64,000 nt of DNA, taken from Sipunculus nudus. Its lineage: Eukaryota; Annelida; Sipuncula; Golfingiida; Sipunculidae. Positions within the stretch are counted from its first letter, which is position 1. Every line of letters begins with the position of its first letter. The stretch lies in assembly GCA_026874595.1 (NCBI GenBank), contig CM049306.1, positions 85,028,142 to 85,092,141 on the forward strand, in the 5' to 3' direction. Below are positions 60,676-64,000 of this stretch, one piece after another. The notes below the pieces were generated by a model, which ran no database searches, was not told the origin of the DNA, and saw only the letters and a program-made list of their open reading frames with translations. The translations under genes and the position numbers were made by a program.

Positions 60676-62608
60676 TTTATTGTCTGTGTTGCACATTTCA
60701 AATATATTTCTAATACTATTAAGTATAATTAAAGTTTTAGAAAATAAAGTATTATATTTCTCGTATAGTTTATACTTCTAAACAAGGTTTAGATATATAA
60801 CTCAGAAAGGAAACCAAAGTCTATAACCCACATTATTTATATATTTCATTCCAATATATAAATATTATTCTCTGAATTGTGTTGGGGGAATATATCTGAT
60901 CCCCCTCGATTAACACCGGTGACAGAAAGTATGCAAAGTCCTCTCCTATAGACCATCAGACTGTCTGGTTATTTGTAGGGCCGGCCACATGCTATCATCT
61001 TATTTACTGTGGCTATTTACGCAGAGTTTCCTTTTCTGAGGGTCGTTCCTGAAGGCCTGTGGGCTGGCTCTCAAATTACTTCTCAGGACGTTTGACCACG
61101 TCCTTAGGCGAACGACCTTGACAAGGCTTGCCTTGAGCAAACAAAGACCTCGATATTCCAAGTATATAGGGGCATTGCCGTAAGTCACAACGAGTAATTA
61201 ACGGACAACTTTATTTTCAATTGCTCTTCTAAAACGTAATTGCCTGTCGCACACACCAATCAAGCTTGAAAAGTTTACCAGGAATATCATTTATGAAAAC
61301 GTATGTACATGTCTGTGGTAGAAGCAATCTTGGTGTATATACACGTACATACGGAAAATCAAACGAGCTTACAACTGTTGCCTTTAACCGTTCGTAAATT
61401 TTGTAATTTGGTGGGTTTCACTTTATTCACTTGTTGTCAGTCCAAACAAAAAAAAATACTGCCTGATTCAAATCTGCTTGAGGTACAACTTTAGTTAAAG
61501 ATTTCACTACGAGTCATACCAAATATGAAAACAACATTGCATAAATATACGATCTCATGTAAAATTATAGTTTGTAGTTTTTCATTTGGATCAGGCTAAA
61601 AGAAAAAGAAAAAAAAAATAGCACTACCTAAATCAGATCTCAGAAAGAAAGGATATATATATTAGGGAACTTGTATTAGATGCTGATTTCTTGGGAATCA
61701 GACGTTCCATCCTTTCTGCCACATGAAATTGACCCTATAAATCTATACATATTATAACTGACGGCGATGCTTCTTAATCGTTGTCACGTAGCTTCTCTGT
61801 GGTCACACCTTGCTAATGTCCAGGATGATGCCAAGTGTGTCCTAAGGGGCTCATCTTCCATATTGCCTCATATGTCCTGATAAATTTGACATTATTTCGC
61901 AGAAGGGCTATCACTGCAGCGACATATATTAGTCACAATATCCCAGTGTATCAGGCCCGGTGCATTTGTAACAAGGTCAGGTTTGAAGTCGGTCTATAAA
62001 TGTGGGAAACCCCTTCCAGGACTAAGCCGCATGCAGGGACCTATGCCAAAGCAAGTATGGGTAACTTAGTGTATGATGTATTATTCATATACTTCAATAT
62101 CTTATATTTAGGACTAATCCTTTTCCATACTGCGCACAGTAAGAGTTTATGACATAAAGGCATGCAATACCACTACTTCTGCATTACCTGCATTTGGTCA
62201 TCCAAGGTCACTCGTCCCGCGTCAGTAATTAACTTTTAACTGCCGTTCATTCATGTGTGCATGGTGTCCTTGACATTGCACAGCCAGTTTTACACAATGG
62301 TACATCTGCTGGTTTCTATACACTTTGCATTGAAAGCCAAAAGAACGGGGCACAATTTTAATCATGCCGGACACGTTTTCAGGATCTTGGTTCCATACCA
62401 TGCATATATATATATATAGTATATACAGTGAACACCAGCTGACAGCTGTACAGGCATAAATACTGCGGCTCTAAAAAAATAGCACAATATTTTTCTCATC
62501 ATATATATATGAACACGTCACTTACAATGCTAAAGATTTATTACATAACATATATATATATATATGGTATGGCCGTGTTAGTCTGCATGTAGTTGAAGCG
62601 AAAGTAAA
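60676..62608. other. Unassigned DNA
   Basis: No gene is seen. The stretch 60970-61160 is GC-richer and contains several CCTTGA/TCAAGG and GGTCG half-sites (61110-61145) that resemble nuclear-receptor or FTZ-F1-type sites; this is pattern matching only. Confidence 0.35.
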
Positions 62609-62713
62609 GATAAACAGTGACGCCTTTATAGACAATGATAGACAATGTTGCGCGTTAATAAACTAGTTAGTCTAACTAGTTAGTCTATTATCTAAAAGGC
62701 GTCACTGTTTATC
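62609..62713. repeat. 19-bp perfect inverted repeat with nested palindrome
   Basis: GATAAACAGTGACGCCTTT (62609-62627) is exactly complementary to AAAGGCGTCACTGTTTATC (62695-62713). The 67-base loop holds a further palindrome, AACTAGTTAG...CTAACTAGTT. It lies between AT and TCTA microsatellites. Confidence 0.88.

Positions 62714-62797
<84 letters not shown>
62713..62797. repeat. (TCTA)n then (AT)n compound microsatellite
   Basis: About eleven TCTA units run directly into about twenty AT units, immediately after the inverted repeat. Confidence 0.95.
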
Positions 62798-62800
<3 letters not shown>

Positions 62801-62966
62801 TTTCAAATGCAGGATCATCAGGTATATATAAGTAGGGTATATATAGATATACAGATATTAATTATATATATAATTATATATATATATATGTATATAGTGT
62901 CTTGTAAAATATTTTCAAAACACGAAAGATAACAAATCATATGGTACCCAACCCTCAGCGGGGTTT

Positions 62967-62996
62967 TTAGGACATATATATATATATAATATATAT

Positions 62997-63046
<50 letters not shown>
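62967..63046. repeat. (AT)n microsatellite
   Basis: An AT run with regular ATAATATATA phase slips. Confidence 0.95.
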
Positions 63047-63049
<3 letters not shown>

Positions 63050-63050
<1 letters not shown>

Positions 63051-64000
63051 TGTGTGTGCTCTATATATAAACTATATAAAACGGATTTCATGTTATCATA
63101 ACTTGGGAAGCAGGTTTCTATAATTTATGCTTCATAAAAACGTTAACGAACTCCTAATTTTCTATCAATTCAAATTTACCTGAAAAATAAACCCGCAAAC
63201 ATCGGATTCTAATGTTAGATAATTAAAAATACATTTACTATCTATACATGTAAAATGAACAACATTGAGGAAGTCATTGTTAATTAAAAATAAATTAACA
63301 AATGAATTTACAAATGTCGTTGTCATTAATAGTATAACGTTGAGATATATTTTCGTCAAAATATCTCACAGTTAAATGGTTTAGTAAATACTTTCTTTTC
63401 AGTTTATTTACCTTAAATCTTGTTAGAATGCTTTTTTGTAGTTTGTTTTTAAGTACATTATTATTGTCGCAAATTAATAGATATCAATTATCTATAAGGC
63501 ATATACATACTTGGTTGTTAATCCTGTTTAATTCTGTGAATTAGTCCAGTTGATATAATTATATAATCCAATAAACGATCGACAAACCAATTAAAAGGAA
63601 TGTCAGTTACATTTTAGTATTTTGATTGTCCTTCTAGATTCACCTTTTTATGAAAAATAATATTCCTAAACTAATTGACACGGAACGCAAGCACTTCTGA
63701 GGGTAATTAAAATTGGGACAAATTTAAAAATCAATTCTTACATAATTAACCAGGGAATTGAGCACAGCTGCATTCTTAGCACCAATATTTGTTTTATACC
63801 AACGCAGATGAATAAACAACCATGTTAACCCAATGCGCATCCTTTGATTATATAATAGCGCCTGTTATATAGTTCCTTACAAGAGACAATATTGGTATAT
63901 TATGAAATATAGGGGCGTATTGCAACATGCAGGGGGCAATTTGCACGCTGCGAACCTCGAGCAACCACGTGCGCGCGCAAAAAAAAACAGCATTATTATA
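63050..64000. other. Anonymous AT-rich DNA
   Basis: No gene or repeat is supportable up to the window end. Confidence 0.45.

Noticed and set aside
1-64000. CRISPR array, bacterial operon or phage system
   Set aside because: Repeats are minisatellite and transposon type with no spacer logic, and coding density and splice-like signals are eukaryotic.

Overview
The window looks like nuclear DNA of an invertebrate, most likely a bivalve mollusc. The evidence is an AT-rich background, no operons, and dense non-autonomous transposable elements that resemble the bivalve 'pearl' and Helentron-derived (HINE/DINE-like) repeats: a 5' hairpin, a (TCCG)n microsatellite, a tandem-repeat core and a palindromic 3' end. 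The species cannot be named from sequence alone. No host protein gene can be identified with confidence. The only recognisable long coding sequence is a broken LINE (non-LTR retrotransposon) of the L1/Tx1 type, endonuclease plus reverse transcriptase, on the + strand.

Layout. 1-764: 44-bp minisatellite. 791-1261: short hAT-like element (family E) with an 8-bp target duplication. 2569-2948: hairpin element (family G). 5127-17035: three copies of a large repeat family 'B', each carrying a younger insertion (A0 in B1, H in B3, A3 in B2). 17886-33635: a four-layer nest, namely a hAT-like element (C) containing a rolling-circle-like element (A1), containing the LINE, containing a 5.6-kb TTAA-flanked insertion (D) that cuts ORF2. 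36409-37109: a second E element, inverted relative to the first. 40476-43966: an intact 'empty-site' copy of A (A2) joined to B4. 45802-46070: a small TTAA MITE. 53970-55624: a minus-strand A-like element with 335-bp tandem units. 57520-58265: a tRNA-type SINE followed by a probable solo LTR. 60600-63050: AT-rich microsatellites and a hairpin.

The nest is the best-supported result. Each layer is closed by its own signature: 8-bp TTGTATAC for C, the uninterrupted A2 copy for A1, a 13-15-bp duplication plus poly(A) for the LINE, and TTAA with exact restoration of the ORF2 phase for D. This gives a relative order of insertion: C, then A1, then LINE, then D.

The stretches between elements (1270-5126, 13997-15220, 33644-40475, 43967-53969, 55625-64000) hold only anonymous DNA. 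They include a few weak exon-like segments, a 161-codon ORF, and a minus-strand 172-codon frame broken by one stop. These are listed with low confidence. All family names used here (A, B, C, D, E, G, H) are local labels.
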